NCBI GenBank assembly: GCA_016873805.1
Contig: VGVZ01000006.1
Coordinates: 86,904 to 150,903 of the forward strand
Source: Ignavibacteria bacterium
Lineage (GTDB): Bacteria; Bacteroidota; Ignavibacteria; UBA10030
Length of the DNA: 64,000 nucleotides
Direction of reading: 5' to 3'
Shown in pieces: positions 1 through 8,401 of the stretch (position 1 is its first letter; the number at the start of each line of letters is the position of its first letter). Both the position numbers and the translations under genes were made by a program. The notes below the pieces were generated by a model. The model saw only the letters and a program-made list of their open reading frames with translations. It was not told the DNA's origin and made no database searches.

Positions 1-95
1 CGAAGGTTTGTCATGCGCGCACGAAGGAGAGGATTCACGCCGGCATCCTCATCTCCGATACCCAGGCCATCCACAAATAGAAGTATCGTCTTCAT
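1..95 (-). CDS. N-terminal fragment of an alkaline-phosphatase/phosphoglyceromutase-like metalloenzyme (cut by window edge)
   Basis: An ATG at 95 opens a frame that runs off the left edge. The visible residues begin MKTILLFVDGLGIGDEDAG and continue VNPLLRARMTNL. A hydrophobic strand followed by VDGLGIG is the metal-binding start of the alkaline phosphatase / cofactor-independent phosphoglycerate mutase / phosphopentomutase superfamily, where the Asp binds a divalent metal. Only about 31 residues can be read, so the substrate cannot be named. It lies 44 nt downstream of dtd on the same strand and may be in the same operon. Confidence 0.6.
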   Translation of the reverse strand, partial: MKTILLFVDGLGIGDEDAGVNPLLRARMTNL

Positions 96-139
96 CCCTG
101 AACCCGCGTGAAGCAGTGCATCGATTGAACAGTAGATTC

Positions 140-607
140 TTATGAGCCGCTCTCGGTGCCACCCTTGCTTTCGATCATGAGTGTGACCGGTCCATCGTTC
201 ACGAGTTCGACATCCATCATTGCGCGAAAGATACCGGAGGCGACCCGTCCATCTCCCAGCACGTTCCGCAATCGCCGAATGAACACTTCATACAGTCGTT
301 CGGCAAGTTCCGGAGGTGCCGCGTCGGTATAGCTCGGCCTATTCCCCTTCCTCGTATCCCCGTAGAGCGTGAATTGCGAAACAACCATCACTGCGCCCGA
401 AACGTCCTGAACGGATAGATTCATCTTGCCTTCGGCATCTTCGAAGATCCTGAATGCGGCGCATCGATCGGCGAGATATTCCGCATCCCGCTCGGCATCT
501 CCCTGCTTCATACCGAGGAGCACCAGCAGACCGCGATCGATCCGGCTGTGTACGTTCCCGTCGACGTGAACGGTGCATCGGCTTACGCGCTGAACAAGCG
601 CCCGCAT
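140..607 (-). CDS. dtd: D-aminoacyl-tRNA deacylase
   Basis: Hydrolyses D-amino acids (and glycine mischarged on tRNA-Ala) from tRNA, a cytosolic proofreading step. The 155-residue length is normal for Dtd. It starts MRALVQRVSRCTVHVDG, contains the active-site SQFTLYGDTRKGNRPS segment, and ends with the NDGPVTLMIES motif that carries the cross-subunit Gly-Pro dipeptide. The start is well supported: AGGAGG lies 8 nt upstream of the ATG. prmC lies 18 nt upstream on the same strand, so the two are probably cotranscribed. Identification is firm. Confidence 0.95.
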   Translation of the reverse strand: MRALVQRVSRCTVHVDGNVHSRIDRGLLVLLGMKQGDAERDAEYLADRCAAFRIFEDAEGKMNLSVQDVSGAVMVVSQFTLYGDTRKGNRPSYTDAAPPELAERLYEVFIRRLRNVLGDGRVASGIFRAMMDVELVNDGPVTLMIESKGGTESGS

Positions 608-625
608 GCTTCCATCCTCCTGCGT

Positions 626-1543
626 TCAATTCTTGTTGTGTTCATTGCGAAACCGGGGCGAGCATTGAGCCGTGACCACTCGAGGGATACTTCCAAGATC
701 CTCCGTGACGTTCACGTTCCGGTATTCGTGACTCCGCAGCAACCTCACGATTTCCTCGACCTGGCCAAAGCCCATCTCCATCGCCAGCCATCCTTCATCC
801 TGCAGAAGATACGGTGCGATGTCCACGATCCGACGATGAAACTCGTAGCCATCCTTGCCGTCACTCACGGCCTCCTTTGGTTCGTATCTCCGGATTTCCA
901 TCTGCAGGTCTTCCCATTCCTTCATCGAGACATAGGGAGGATTGCTGACCAGGATGGTGAAACGCCGGAGGAGTAGTTGGTCGACAGGCTCAAAAACGCT
1001 CAACTTCCGAAAATCAATTCGATCCGCCACCTCGTGAAGCAGCGCGTTGAAGCGGGCGATTTCCAGTGCATCTTCGCTGATATCAATCGCCGTCGCCTCG
1101 CATCGTTTGACATACTTTGCCAGAGCGATGGCAATATTCCCGCTGCCAGTACCGATGTCGAGGATCGACACGGTCTTTCGTTCATCCATCGTTCCGCACA
1201 GCAACATGGTTTGTTCGACCAGGCTTTCGGTCTCGGGCCTCGGTATGAGGACGCGCCCATCAACCCGCAACAGCAGACCCATGAAGTTCGCCGTTCCGAT
1301 GATGTACTGGAGTGGTTCCCGATTGATTCGTCGCTCCAGGAGCTGCTTGTAGTGACCGAATTCCTTCGCGGAGATGGGTTTCGTGGGATCGGTGTAGAGG
1401 TCAATGCGAGGACATTTGAGCGTATGGGCCATCAGGAGTTCGGCGTTGCGTCGCGCCTCCTCGATGCCTTTCTCCTGAAGAAACTCGATCGCGAACTTCA
1501 TCAGGGATCGGACGGTCCAGGATTTCGTCCCCTTCTTGAGCAT
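626..1543 (-). CDS. prmC: Peptide chain release factor N5-glutamine methyltransferase
   Basis: Methylates the Gln of the GGQ motif in release factors RF1 and RF2 using S-adenosylmethionine. The 305-residue protein has the usual helical N-terminal domain (roughly 1-90, with ARRNAELLMAHTL), the linker LIPRPETE, the SAM-binding loop ILDIGTGSGNIAIALA, and the catalytic NPPYVS motif that holds the substrate glutamine. The ATG overlaps the stop of the upstream gene by one base (TAATG), indicating translational coupling. dtd follows 18 nt downstream. Identification is firm. Confidence 0.95.
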   Translation of the reverse strand: MLKKGTKSWTVRSLMKFAIEFLQEKGIEEARRNAELLMAHTLKCPRIDLYTDPTKPISAKEFGHYKQLLERRINREPLQYIIGTANFMGLLLRVDGRVLIPRPETESLVEQTMLLCGTMDERKTVSILDIGTGSGNIAIALAKYVKRCEATAIDISEDALEIARFNALLHEVADRIDFRKLSVFEPVDQLLLRRFTILVSNPPYVSMKEWEDLQMEIRRYEPKEAVSDGKDGYEFHRRIVDIAPYLLQDEGWLAMEMGFGQVEEIVRLLRSHEYRNVNVTEDLGSIPRVVTAQCSPRFRNEHNKN

Positions 1544-2226
1544 TATCGGCGTGGACGACGGGATGCGGATCTTCGCCCTGTTTCCCTCGACTTCTTCGGG
1601 GAACGAGCGGGTGTTTTCTTTTTCTTCGACGGTTGGACGGATGCTCGGCGGGGAGATGCCTTCTTTTTGGCTTTGGGTTTCCCTGGAGAGTCCTTGGGTG
1701 ACTGTATTTTTTTCAGACTTTCCGAGAGACTCTTCATCTTCTCAGGCGAGAAAGTCGTTTGGACTTCCTGCTGGATGCTTTGGGCCTGGGCAAGGATGTC
1801 GAGGAGTTTTTCTTCGGTTTCGACATCCCCCTGAGGTCGGAGTTCCCACACTTTGGAAAGGGCATCCATCGTCCGGTCGACTTTCGTGCGGAGAATTTCC
1901 CCCAGGGCGTCCGGCGTGAGTTGGATCCTCCTCAATTTTATTCGATCGCCGGAGTAGAAGCCCAGCAGTTCCATCTCGGTCTGCTCATCGCCGACATCTT
2001 CTCTCTCCGGATCGACGATATCATCCACCACCGATCTGTGTGCGGGGAAGAACTCGAAACGAGGATCTGCCTCTATCATCGCAGTGAAATCGGCAAGTCC
2101 CGCCACGGTAAAATCCTGCGCCCGACCGGCAGCAACCACCTCCTGCCAGACTTTCTTGACTGGCACGATGATATCCTTGTCCACTGCGAGAATGCGTTCA
2201 GCTTCGTCGAGGGATCTCTCAAACAT
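1543..2226 (-). CDS. Uncharacterised protein with a possible HARE-HTH-like N-terminus and a histone H1-like basic tail
   Basis: A 227-residue protein I cannot assign to a named gene. The first 65 residues resemble a small helical domain of the HARE-HTH type (VKKVWQEVVAAG, then a segment ending ADPRFEFFP), which would suggest nucleic-acid or RNA polymerase association; this is tentative. A middle acidic/helical region follows (DIVDPEREDVGDEQTEMELL, then a coiled-coil-like stretch). The last 50 residues are almost only Lys, Arg, Ser and Pro (KPKAKKKASPRR, KKKKTPARSPKK), as in bacterial H1-like DNA-binding tails. No signal peptide is present. Its stop overlaps the prmC start by one base, so it is the upstream gene of a translationally coupled pair. 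Confidence 0.8.
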   Translation of the reverse strand: MFERSLDEAERILAVDKDIIVPVKKVWQEVVAAGRAQDFTVAGLADFTAMIEADPRFEFFPAHRSVVDDIVDPEREDVGDEQTEMELLGFYSGDRIKLRRIQLTPDALGEILRTKVDRTMDALSKVWELRPQGDVETEEKLLDILAQAQSIQQEVQTTFSPEKMKSLSESLKKIQSPKDSPGKPKAKKKASPRRASVQPSKKKKTPARSPKKSRETGRRSASRRPRR

Positions 2227-2293
2227 CGCCGGCGAATCTCCTCCTTGGCCGGTTCAATGTAGAACTATTTGGAGGAAAGCGCAAGCTGATCTC

Positions 2294-3550
2294 CTAGCTC
2301 AACTCATGAAACTTCATTGCATGTTTCGGCGGCGAGACTTTCAGGAGAAGGTACAATCCGACAAGCGAAAAGAGAATGCTGACTGCAAAAACGATATTGT
2401 AGCCGAACAGTTCACTGAGAATGCCGCCGAAAAATCCGGCCGCATAGAACGGCGCCAGTGTCGCGCTCATGAGGCCGATGTATTGCGTGCGATTTCTCTC
2501 CGGGGCACAATCGATGACAAAATTGTATCGTGCCATCGTCTCCGCTCCCATGATGAGGCCAACGAGGGCAAAGACGATATACGCCCAGGCGTTCGTGGAA
2601 GCAACGATCGCGATCCCGGTGGACACAACCATCGATCCGGCACAGAGGAGCAATACCAGTTTATGGCCGCGCGCGTCGGCCAGCCATCCCAGAGCTCCTG
2701 CACTGATGATCTGTGATCCCACCATGATCATCGTGTAGATGCCAATCGCGCTGTCCCCCACATTGAACCGGGCAAGAAATGCCACCGTGAAGAACGCGAC
2801 AGGCATCGAACCGACAATCGAAACCGACGACGCGACAAGGAAACGACGAAAGTTGTGATCGACCCGAAGCAACGACCGCGCGTGTGCGAGAATCCGGGAA
2901 AACGGAACGGGTGGATCGACGACGGATGGAACCGTCTCCGTCGTCTTTCTCAAAATTCCCCATGACATCATTTGAAGAACAAACGCCAGCAGAAGTGCGA
3001 TCGAAAAGCTGAACGGAAATGCTACCACGGAGAGGAGAAGCGTGAGGAGCAGACTATTGAAGAGACCGACGGCAGCACCGATCGATGTCCGAAAACCCAT
3101 GAGCCTTCCTCTCGCATTCGGCCCAATAGTTTTGGCGATGTAGTCAAACCACACCGGAGCAGCGATGCCGCCGAAGATTTGATTGAGGGAGAGGACGATA
3201 AAGAACGCGATGAGTCCGAGTTGTTCATGGATCCATCCCGAGATTCCGACGACTCCCACAAGCACGAGGATCTGGAGCCGCTGCAGGAGGCCTGCCACAA
3301 GCACCCAGGGTTTCCGATACGGCGTTCGGATCGAGTAATTGGCGGCAAAGAGCTGTGGAAGGAAATGTGCCCCGTAGATGATAATTGGGAGCAAGCCAAC
3401 CGAAAGATCAGATCCGCCCATCCGTTTGACAAGGAGCGGAAAGACCGTCTGTGCGTTCAGAAACGCCATGCTGGCGAGATAGAACGATCCCTCAGTCAGA
3501 TGGAGCTTGAAGTTTCTTCGCTGATGATATTTGATGTCAGTGGTCTTCAC
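2294..3550 (-). CDS. Major facilitator superfamily transporter
   Basis: An inner-membrane permease of about 418 residues with roughly 12 hydrophobic segments, including GLLPIIIYGAHFLPQLFAA, VLVGVVGISGWI, FSIALLLAFVLQMM and a final SILFSLVGLYLLLKV. The loop GPNARGRLMGFRTSIG fits the cytoplasmic loop of the family. The substrate is not predictable. The frame is open to a TTG at 3562, but that codon lies in the T-tract of the terminator at 3567-3584, so I prefer the GTG at 3550. Neither start has a clear Shine-Dalgarno. The terminator upstream implies transcription separate from the response regulator. Confidence 0.85.
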   Translation of the reverse strand: MKTTDIKYHQRRNFKLHLTEGSFYLASMAFLNAQTVFPLLVKRMGGSDLSVGLLPIIIYGAHFLPQLFAANYSIRTPYRKPWVLVAGLLQRLQILVLVGVVGISGWIHEQLGLIAFFIVLSLNQIFGGIAAPVWFDYIAKTIGPNARGRLMGFRTSIGAAVGLFNSLLLTLLLSVVAFPFSFSIALLLAFVLQMMSWGILRKTTETVPSVVDPPVPFSRILAHARSLLRVDHNFRRFLVASSVSIVGSMPVAFFTVAFLARFNVGDSAIGIYTMIMVGSQIISAGALGWLADARGHKLVLLLCAGSMVVSTGIAIVASTNAWAYIVFALVGLIMGAETMARYNFVIDCAPERNRTQYIGLMSATLAPFYAAGFFGGILSELFGYNIVFAVSILFSLVGLYLLLKVSPPKHAMKFHELS

Positions 3551-3557
3551 GGCACAC

Positions 3558-3584
3558 AACAAAAAAGGGTCACCGAAGTGACCC
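3558..3584 (-). terminator. Rho-independent terminator downstream of the response regulator gene
   Basis: A 7-bp stem (GGGTCAC/GTGACCC, 3567-3573 with 3578-3584) with a tetraloop is followed on the minus strand by a T-rich run (complement of the A run at 3558-3566). It sits 36 nt beyond the response regulator stop and directly before the MFS transporter. Confidence 0.85.
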
Positions 3585-3619
3585 TGGCAGCAACGGGACA
3601 GTCGCTGTCCTCACATCCG

Positions 3620-4027
3620 TCATTTCTTTTTTATTTTCTGCGCGAACAACTCGGCAACCTTCTCGATGTCGTATCCGACCTTCGGGAGGTAGAATCCACC
3701 GAACCGTTCGACCATCGCCTTGAGTGTATCGTACGCATCTGCGCTGCAGAAGAAGATGGGCGTGCTACGATTCAAGCCCTCCTTCTTTGCCAGTTGCAGC
3801 AACGCAATACCGGGGAGATGACCCTTCAGATGATTATCCTTGAAGTCATTGTCCAGGATGATCAGATTGAACAGCTCGGTCTTAATCTTTTCCCAGGAAT
3901 CAACGCTCGTTGCCGTCTCTACGATATGAATCTCGTCTTCGAGGATGGCGGTTGCCACTTCGAGGGCGAATCCATGTGACTTCCGCTGTCCCTCGTCATC
4001 ATCAGCAACCAGGACTTTGTACGGCAT
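3620..4027 (-). CDS. Single-domain response regulator (CheY-like receiver)
   Basis: A 135-residue stand-alone receiver domain with no output domain. The acidic pocket is DDD at 9-11, the phosphoacceptor is Asp59 in LIILDND, Ser95 in FFCSADA stands at the conserved Ser/Thr position, and Lys116 in YLPKVGYD is the conserved lysine. It is therefore likely phosphorylated by a histidine kinase and acts through protein contacts. No kinase gene is adjacent; the kinases at 18142 and 24505 are possible but unproven partners. It is flanked by its own promoter (4067-4095) and terminator (3558-3584), so it is probably monocistronic. Confidence 0.9.
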   Translation of the reverse strand: MPYKVLVADDDEGQRKSHGFALEVATAILEDEIHIVETATSVDSWEKIKTELFNLIILDNDFKDNHLKGHLPGIALLQLAKKEGLNRSTPIFFCSADAYDTLKAMVERFGGFYLPKVGYDIEKVAELFAQKIKKK

Positions 4028-4066
4028 AATGCCCCACGGTGAAGGAATATTCGAAAGTTGCCCTTG

Positions 4067-4095
4067 AGTTTAGCAATTTTTGAGAGGAAAAACAA
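4067..4095 (-). promoter_or_regulatory. Candidate sigma-70 promoter of the response regulator gene
   Basis: On the minus strand TTGTTT (4090-4095), a 17-nt spacer and TAAACT (4067-4072) with an extended TGC just before the -10. The predicted start lies about 35 nt before the response regulator ATG. Pattern match only. Confidence 0.45.
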
Positions 4096-4125
4096 CACGC
4101 GACTTCAAACACTCCGACCGGACAT

Positions 4126-5886
4126 TCAATCAGATATGGGAATTGTGTTGTGCAGCACCTTCCCCCCCACGACCGTCATCACAGCATGGATCTGCGGTAT
4201 TTGGTCTTCGGCAACTGCCATGATGTCATCCGACAAGACAACAAAATCCGCAAACTTTCCCTTTTCCAGAGATCCTTTTTCTTTTTCCGCGAACTCACTC
4301 CACGCCGCCCAGGTCGTGAACATCCGCAGCGCCTCTTCGCGAGTCAGTTTCTCCTTGACGTACCAGCCGTTCTCAAAATCGGCAGGATTCGAGATGCCGG
4401 AGGGTGACAACTGGAAGTTGCGAACGACATCCTGCGCGTCGATTGGATGTCCCTGAAGATCGCGTCGCGTCACAGCGGCATAGATTCCATGAATGGGATT
4501 AGGCCGTTCGACCGGAAAATCCGAGCCGCCTGGAATAATGGAGCCGGCATCGCGGAACGATCGCCATGCATACGCTCCCTTCACGCGCTCAGGACCGAGC
4601 CGCGCCTCCGCCCAATACATATCAGACGTGCAGTGGGTCGGTTGCATGCTTGGCAACACGCCGAGCTGATTGAATCGAGGAATATCGGACCGACTCACAA
4701 CCTGCGCGTGTTCGACGCGGAGCCGATAATCTCCGCTCGGAACGGTCGCCAATGCTTTCTCATAGGAATTGAGGACGATGTTGTTCCCGCGATCGCCAAT
4801 AGCATGTGTGCAAACCTGAAATCCATGTTTCAACGCCTCTTCCACATCCGATCGAAATTTCTGTTCGCCGACGATGGTCAGACCTCTGTTTTGCGGATCA
4901 TCGGTATACGGCTCGATGAGCGCAGCCCCTCGTGATCCGAGTGCGCCGTCGATGTACAGTTTGAGGGCACGTACCGTCAGCAGTCCCTCCCCATATCCCA
5001 CCAGGGGTCCCTTTTCGACGAAGTGATTCCATGTGGATTCCGTTCCACCGATTGCGGCATAGATGCGAATCATCGGGAGATTGTTGTCGATTGCCTGTTG
5101 GTAAAGGAGAACATCCTCCAGGTCAACTCCCATGTCATGCACCGTGGTGATTCCGAGGGCGGCGCACTCTGCAACGGCGAGCCGCAGGGCCTCCTGAATC
5201 TCCGCATGAGAGATGCTGGGCATCTTGCTTGAAACGAGTCTCATCGCCGCATCGATGAGGACGCCTGTCGGGTTTCCGCGTCCATCCCGAATGATCTTTC
5301 CACCCGGGGGATCAGGAGTCGCGCGGGTAATTCCAGCGATCTCGAGGGCCTTCTTGTTCACCCACGCTGCGTGTCCGTCGATGCGAGTCAGGTAAACCGG
5401 GTTCGATGGAGAGACGCGGTCCAGCGTGCGATGTGTCGGGAACGATTTCACAGACCAGTCATTCTGGTCCCATCCCCTGCCGCGCACCCATTGGCCTGCT
5501 TCGACGCGCGCGACCCGATCCTTCACTCTCTGGACAATCGTGTCGGTTGATGTCGTGCCGACAAGATCAACGGTGAGTTTGGAGATTCCCAGACTCAGCA
5601 AATGCGCATGTGCATCGATCAGTCCGGGGACGACGGTCCTTCCCTGAAGGTCTACCGTCGCCGGAGCGCGAAACTTCCGCTCGATGTCATCTCGTGATCC
5701 GATGCCGATGATTTTGTTGCCGCCGACGGCCATCGCCTCGGCGATTCCGTTTTCTCCATCCATCGTATAGATCTTCGCGTTGACATAGATCGTGTTTGCG
5801 TCGGTCGTGGAAAAGAAGAAATAGAGCCAAAGGGAAAGGACAAAGACAAGGAGGAAGAGAACAAAGTACTTCGCTCTGGGATTCAT
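4126..5886 (-). CDS. Membrane-anchored amidohydrolase, YtcJ-like (amidohydrolase 3 family)
   Basis: A metal-dependent hydrolase of 586 residues. Residues 8-27 (VLFLLVFVLSLWLYFFF) form an uncleaved-looking signal anchor, so the catalytic domain is probably outside the cytoplasm. The family pattern is complete: an N-terminal beta-sandwich start (IYVNAKIYTMD), metal ligands in GLIDAHAHLL, the HAIGDRGN motif, and the late Asp in GGSDFPVE. Members hydrolyse C-N bonds in varied substrates, so the substrate is unknown. Its ATG has AGGAGA 7 nt upstream. It starts 46 nt after the symporter stop, suggesting an operon in which the symporter imports a product or substrate (inference). Confidence 0.9.
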   Translation of the reverse strand: MNPRAKYFVLFLLVFVLSLWLYFFFSTTDANTIYVNAKIYTMDGENGIAEAMAVGGNKIIGIGSRDDIERKFRAPATVDLQGRTVVPGLIDAHAHLLSLGISKLTVDLVGTTSTDTIVQRVKDRVARVEAGQWVRGRGWDQNDWSVKSFPTHRTLDRVSPSNPVYLTRIDGHAAWVNKKALEIAGITRATPDPPGGKIIRDGRGNPTGVLIDAAMRLVSSKMPSISHAEIQEALRLAVAECAALGITTVHDMGVDLEDVLLYQQAIDNNLPMIRIYAAIGGTESTWNHFVEKGPLVGYGEGLLTVRALKLYIDGALGSRGAALIEPYTDDPQNRGLTIVGEQKFRSDVEEALKHGFQVCTHAIGDRGNNIVLNSYEKALATVPSGDYRLRVEHAQVVSRSDIPRFNQLGVLPSMQPTHCTSDMYWAEARLGPERVKGAYAWRSFRDAGSIIPGGSDFPVERPNPIHGIYAAVTRRDLQGHPIDAQDVVRNFQLSPSGISNPADFENGWYVKEKLTREEALRMFTTWAAWSEFAEKEKGSLEKGKFADFVVLSDDIMAVAEDQIPQIHAVMTVVGGKVLHNTIPISD

Positions 5887-5932
5887 GGACGCGTCTCCTG
5901 TGCAGGATAAATCACTATATCGGAATACGATC

Positions 5933-7690
5933 CTACCGAATCAACGAACCGAAGCCGCGCCGGGCGTTGAGACGGTAGATCGACAGTGCCGCAAGCAGAC
6001 TGATGACCACATACGCTGCCGCAATCATCGGCGATCCGAGGATGAGTTCACCGATCCCGAACAACATCGAGTATACGAGGACAATTCCCGCAATCCAACT
6101 GAGAAACAGGGTTCGATACCCCCGGTCGCCGGTGATGTCTGGAACCAGGGCTGCTATCTTCTTCCATCCTGCTCCGCCCGGATGGACTCGGGTGTAGAAC
6201 GCCTTGAGATGCTCCGCCTCTGTCGGGCGCGTGAGATAGGTCACGATCAGCCAGGAGACCGTCGTTCCCCCGACAATGACAAACAGGCTTTGTGGAAATT
6301 GAATGTTCGTGTACAGCTTCAGGATTCCGAAAATGACGAGCGGAGCCAGCATGGCGGAAATCTCGCTCCATGCATTGATCCGCCACCAGAACCATCGGAG
6401 GATCAGGACGAGACCAAGTCCCGCTCCTGCCTCAATGATGAATGCCCACGCGCCGGAGATCGTCTCGAGAAGACCGGTCACGACAAGTGAAAGGATCATG
6501 ACAATTCCGGTTGTCACGCGTGAAACGAACACGAGGTGTTTCTGCGATGCATCACGACGGACAAACCGATTGTAGAAATCATTGATCACATACGAGGTCC
6601 CCCAGTTCAACTGCGTGGCAATCGTGGACATATAGGCCGCGAGAAAGGCCGCCACCATGATTCCATTCAGTCCTGCCGGCAAATGGTCGCGCATGGCAAA
6701 GACATATCCAAGTCGACGCTGTTCCGGATCCAGATCAGGGTAGAGAACCAGCGTTGCCAATCCGACCAGAATCCAAGGCCACGGCCTGACACAATAGTGT
6801 GCGATCGTGAACCAGAGCGTCGCAAAAAGCGAATGCTTTTCGTCTTTTGCCGACATCATTCGTTGAGCGATGTATCCCCCGCCGCCCGGTTCCGCACCGG
6901 GGTACCACGATGCCCACCACTGGATTCCCACGAAGGCCAGGAATCCTGTGATACTCAGCGCGAGGGTGGCGCCCACCCCCTGAATGTCCTGTTCGACGAT
7001 ACGCGGCAGAAAGCTCAACGTCCACTCGGGAAGCTGCGATTTCAATCCCTCTATTCCTCCGACTTGAGGCAAATCGAGAACGATGATCGCAAGGGCAATC
7101 GTTCCACCCATGGCGAAAATAAACTGGAAGACATCTGTCGCAGCAACGCCCCACAATCCGGAAAGGGCCGAATAGATTGCCGTGATGACGAGTGCAAGCG
7201 CAACATAGAACATGACCTCATTCGCCGGGATGCCAAACATTCCCTCGAGGATCGCCGCCATGGCAAGATTCACCCACGCCATGATGACGCAGTTCATGAA
7301 TATCCCCAGATAGAGCGAACGAAAGCCGCGCAAGAACGCCGCTGCCCGGCCGGAGTAGCGCAATTCCACAAATTCGACGTCCGTCATGATTCCTGCCCGG
7401 CGCCACAACCGCGCAAAGAAGAAGACGGTGAGCATTCCCCCAAAGACAAAATTCCACCAGAGCCAATTCCCTGCGATCCCGTTTTTTGCAACCAGCTCCG
7501 TCACGGCAAGAGGAGTGTCGGCGGCAAATGTGGTTGCCACCATGGAGGTTCCGGCAAGCCACCACGGAAGATTCCGACCTGACAGGAAAAACTCGCTTGT
7601 GCTGGATCCCGCGCGTCGTGTGAAGTAGAGACCGATGGAAATGGTTATGGCAAAGTAGATCGCAATAATGATCCAGTCGATATTGCCCAT
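5933..7690 (-). CDS. Sodium/solute symporter (SSS family)
   Basis: A 585-residue inner-membrane transporter with about 13 hydrophobic helices. It begins with the family-typical DWIIIAIYFAITISIGLYF and FFLSGRNLPWW, followed by GTSMVATTFAADTP, which matches the helix 1-2 sodium/substrate region. A long C-terminal extension contains further helices and a cytoplasmic segment near LTRPTEAEHLKAFYTRVHPGG, as in larger SSS members. The solute is not predictable. It is the first gene of a probable operon with the amidohydrolase downstream, and a candidate promoter lies about 90 nt upstream. Confidence 0.9.
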   Translation of the reverse strand: MGNIDWIIIAIYFAITISIGLYFTRRAGSSTSEFFLSGRNLPWWLAGTSMVATTFAADTPLAVTELVAKNGIAGNWLWWNFVFGGMLTVFFFARLWRRAGIMTDVEFVELRYSGRAAAFLRGFRSLYLGIFMNCVIMAWVNLAMAAILEGMFGIPANEVMFYVALALVITAIYSALSGLWGVAATDVFQFIFAMGGTIALAIIVLDLPQVGGIEGLKSQLPEWTLSFLPRIVEQDIQGVGATLALSITGFLAFVGIQWWASWYPGAEPGGGGYIAQRMMSAKDEKHSLFATLWFTIAHYCVRPWPWILVGLATLVLYPDLDPEQRRLGYVFAMRDHLPAGLNGIMVAAFLAAYMSTIATQLNWGTSYVINDFYNRFVRRDASQKHLVFVSRVTTGIVMILSLVVTGLLETISGAWAFIIEAGAGLGLVLILRWFWWRINAWSEISAMLAPLVIFGILKLYTNIQFPQSLFVIVGGTTVSWLIVTYLTRPTEAEHLKAFYTRVHPGGAGWKKIAALVPDITGDRGYRTLFLSWIAGIVLVYSMLFGIGELILGSPMIAAAYVVISLLAALSIYRLNARRGFGSLIR

Positions 7691-7779
7691 TGTGGCCGCT
7701 GTCTATGAAGTGTGACGGAAGATGTTGAGGATCGGGACCGACCTCGCGCTGAATCGGTTCGATCCATGAAGTGCTGCTT

Positions 7780-7808
7780 AATGTACCTTTTCCATCAAGG
7801 ATTAGCAA
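7780..7808 (-). promoter_or_regulatory. Candidate sigma-70 promoter for the symporter-amidohydrolase operon
   Basis: Minus-strand TTGCTA (7803-7808), a 17-nt spacer and TACATT (7780-7785), with an AT-rich stretch upstream of the -35. The predicted transcript would have a leader of about 80 nt. Pattern match only. Confidence 0.45.
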
Positions 7809-8332
7809 CTTGATTTTTGAACGCGGCGGAAAGAGAGGAACATGATCTCCTGCTCGTTCAAGAGCGATGATATCCGGCACTCTCGCCCGGCAAAAAGACG
7901 TACCTGCAGAGTCAACATCAATTACCTGACCCGAGGATGTGTTCCGCGCTCACGCCAGCGCTGTTCTGCATACACGGTTCAATCAGGGTACCTGTGACTG
8001 TCGAATCCCCTGCGGGCAAGAGATCGTGTCTGCGACTCAGAGCATCGCACGCACGACAATGGCATCTTCGTCGGTCGAATGCTTTGACACCACCGGAGTC
8101 TCACTCCTCGTGCATCCCGGCTCACCGCTGCTCTTGCCGGACGTTGAGCGAGTCGGCCCTTCCCTGCGTGCGACGATTCTCGCCTCAACGATTCCTGCTG
8201 GAAGGAAACAACAAAAAACCGTCTAAAAACGATGACCAAGCGATCTTTCGGCCATCGCACCCACGGCGAAGCCCGCGAGCAACATGTTATCGTGATGCTA
8301 TCAAGCTCTGCTCGAATTTTCCCCTCCTAACC

Positions 8333-8361
8333 TTGCGCTAGTCGGTAAGAATCCATATTTT
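8333..8361 (+). promoter_or_regulatory. Candidate sigma-70 promoter of the GH38 gene
   Basis: TTGCGC (8333-8338), a 17-nt spacer and TATTTT (8356-8361), ending 40 nt before the GH38 ATG. Pattern match only. Confidence 0.4.
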
Positions 8362-8401
8362 CCCCCGATTTCAAACGCTCACATCGGAGACGATCCTTCC
8401 T

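Larger units (their letters stand above)
7691..8401. other. Intergenic region of about 710 nt with no convincing gene
   Basis: This gap separates two divergent transcription units. Open frames exist (for example 7939-8226 on plus and 7979-8260 on minus), but their translations are Ser/Arg/Cys-rich, lack recognisable domains and lack Shine-Dalgarno sites. I found no tRNA cloverleaf, no tmRNA tag sequence, no RNase P RNA core and no transposase remnant. The only sites I can support are the two outward-facing promoter candidates at 7780-7808 (minus) and 8333-8361 (plus). Confidence 0.6.

Noticed and set aside
7990..8012. Minus-strand GGGGATTCGACAG resembling the 5' part of a tmRNA
   Set aside because: No tag-peptide coding segment ending in ALAA, no T-arm and no CCA-type 3' end follow in the expected range, so the match is short and probably accidental.
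7937..8341. Open frames on both strands of the 7691-8401 gap (134 codons on plus, 93 on minus)
   Set aside because: Their translations are Arg/Ser/Cys-rich without domain patterns, have no ribosome sites, and overlap each other on opposite strands.
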